A DNA stretch of 64,000 bases from DATBDN01 sp036269895 (GTDB lineage: Bacteria; Actinomycetota; Thermoleophilia; Solirubrobacterales; Thermoleophilaceae): assembly GCA_036269895.1 (NCBI GenBank), contig DATBDN010000113.1, forward strand, positions 1-64,000, written 5' to 3'. Positions 63,503 through 64,000 of this stretch are shown here, in pieces (the first letter of the stretch is position 1; each line of letters starts with the position of its first letter). The position numbers and the translations under genes are program-made. The notes below the pieces were generated by a model. It worked only from the letters and a program-made list of their open reading frames with translations, ran no database searches and was not told where the DNA came from.

Positions 63503-64000
63503 ATGACGACAGCCTCCGCTACAGCCGCCTCGGACCACCCGCTCCTGCAGTTAAAGGGAGTGACAAAGCGGTTCGGGGCGGTGGAGGCCCTCACCGACGT
63601 GGACTTCGAAGTTCACGCCGGTGAGGTCGTCGCCCTCGTTGGCGACAACGGAGCCGGCAAGTCCACCCTCATCAAGGCCATCGCCGGTATCCAGCCCGGC
63701 GACGAGTACGAGGCCTCGTGGAGCGGCGAGTCGATCAACCTCAACACGCCACAGGACGCCACCAGGCAGGGCATCGCGACCGTCTACCAGGACCTGGCGC
63801 TGTGCGACAACCTGGACGTGGTCGCGAACCTCTACCTCGGCAAGGAGGCAATCGAGGACGGCGTCGGCGCAACGGTCCGGACGCTCGACGAGATCGAGAT
63901 GGAGCAGCATTCGGTGGATCTCTTGAAGTCGCTGGCGGTGCGGACGCTGCGCAGTGTGCGCACCGAAGTGGCCTCGCTTTCCGGCGGCCAACGCCAGACC
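63503..64000 (+). CDS. Sugar ABC transporter ATP-binding protein (5' part; runs off the window)
   Basis: The first 166 residues of a sugar-type ABC ATPase (XylG/RbsA-like). LKGVTKRFGAVEALTDVDFEV opens the domain. Walker A GDNGAGKST is at 47-55, the Q-loop region ATVYQDLALCDNLDVVANLYLG at about 92-113 and the signature LSGGQRQ at about 159-165. ATG 63503 follows AAAAAAGGAGACC, a good ribosome site. Monosaccharide transporters of this class often have two fused ATPase domains, so the rest of the gene lies beyond base 64000. It pairs with the binding lipoprotein upstream. Confidence 0.87.
   Translation, partial: MTTASATAASDHPLLQLKGVTKRFGAVEALTDVDFEVHAGEVVALVGDNGAGKSTLIKAIAGIQPGDEYEASWSGESINLNTPQDATRQGIATVYQDLALCDNLDVVANLYLGKEAIEDGVGATVRTLDEIEMEQHSVDLLKSLAVRTLRSVRTEVASLSGGQRQT

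Noticed and set aside
1..64000. tRNA, rRNA, CRISPR, integrase or insertion sequence
   Set aside because: I found no cloverleaf with a T-loop consensus, no regularly spaced repeat-spacer array and no transposase or integrase motif; the regular 12-bp arrays at 17827 and 19076 are half-sites, not CRISPR.

Overview
The window is gene-dense, high-GC chromosomal DNA with about 66 protein-coding genes, one pseudogene and no gap longer than about 250 bp. I see no tRNA, rRNA, CRISPR array, prophage or insertion sequence. The coding style fits Actinomycetota: frequent ATGA, GTGA and TGATG overlaps, GTG and TTG starts, apparently leaderless genes, F420/flavin-type luciferase-like oxidoreductases, zinc-finger anti-sigma factors and a PAS-GAF-PP2C phosphatase. 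Class Thermoleophilia (Solirubrobacterales-like) is my best guess. That is an inference from gene style; no marker gene proves it.

Layout. 1-7.0 kb: a flavin disulfide oxidoreductase and a GH15 glucoamylase/trehalase diverge from an operon of two SMP-30 lactonases, a doubled GlcG protein and a redoxin. 7.0-7.9 kb: a decayed DUF1835 gene. 7.9-13.2 kb: a glucose dehydrogenase operon with cation/proton antiporter, cyclase-family hydrolase, GMC oxidoreductase and small membrane protein. 13.3-14.7 kb: ECF sigma and anti-sigma. 14.7-20.1 kb: assorted genes, including an AAA ATPase bracketed by unusual repeat arrays. 20.1-23.7 kb: PP2C phosphatase, TetR regulator and thiolase. 23.8-31.5 kb: a probable F420/flavin redox pair, cell-wall lytic enzyme, alkyltransferase-like protein, glycosyltransferase and secreted proteins. 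31.5-46 kb: lipid and amino-acid enzymes, a nucleotide cyclase, a receiver/thioredoxin-reductase fusion, DUF445 and Abi-alpha genes, dioxygenase-like VOC and acyl-CoA synthetase. 46-56 kb: secreted beta-helix protein, aldo/keto reductase, cyclopropane synthase-like enzyme, ROK kinase, amine oxidase-like protein, diguanylate cyclase and two HtrA-like proteases. 56-64 kb: HxlR, MarR and three sigma/anti-sigma genes, OsmC, GNAT, Gfo/Idh and the start of a xylose-type sugar ABC transporter.

The most coherent system is a putative sigma regulon. The motif GTAAC-N16/17-NGWC(G/C)AA lies upstream of the GH15 operon, the SMP-30 operon, the glucose dehydrogenase operon and the second ECF sigma gene. The GTAAC half alone lies upstream of the Gfo/Idh gene. 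Together these genes suggest release of glucose, its oxidation to lactone and lactone hydrolysis, under a sigma factor that transcribes its own gene.

A second notable object is the AAA ATPase gene at 17860-19065. At both ends it carries arrays of CGGTAC/GTACCG half-sites at exact 12-bp spacing, including a 30-bp direct repeat (25 of 30 bases identical) on each side. Third, a GTTGC-N4-GCAAC palindrome recurs at three regulatory regions, including a MarR gene divergent from a flavin/F420-type oxidoreductase gene. All regulatory assignments come from reading the sequence and none has been tested.
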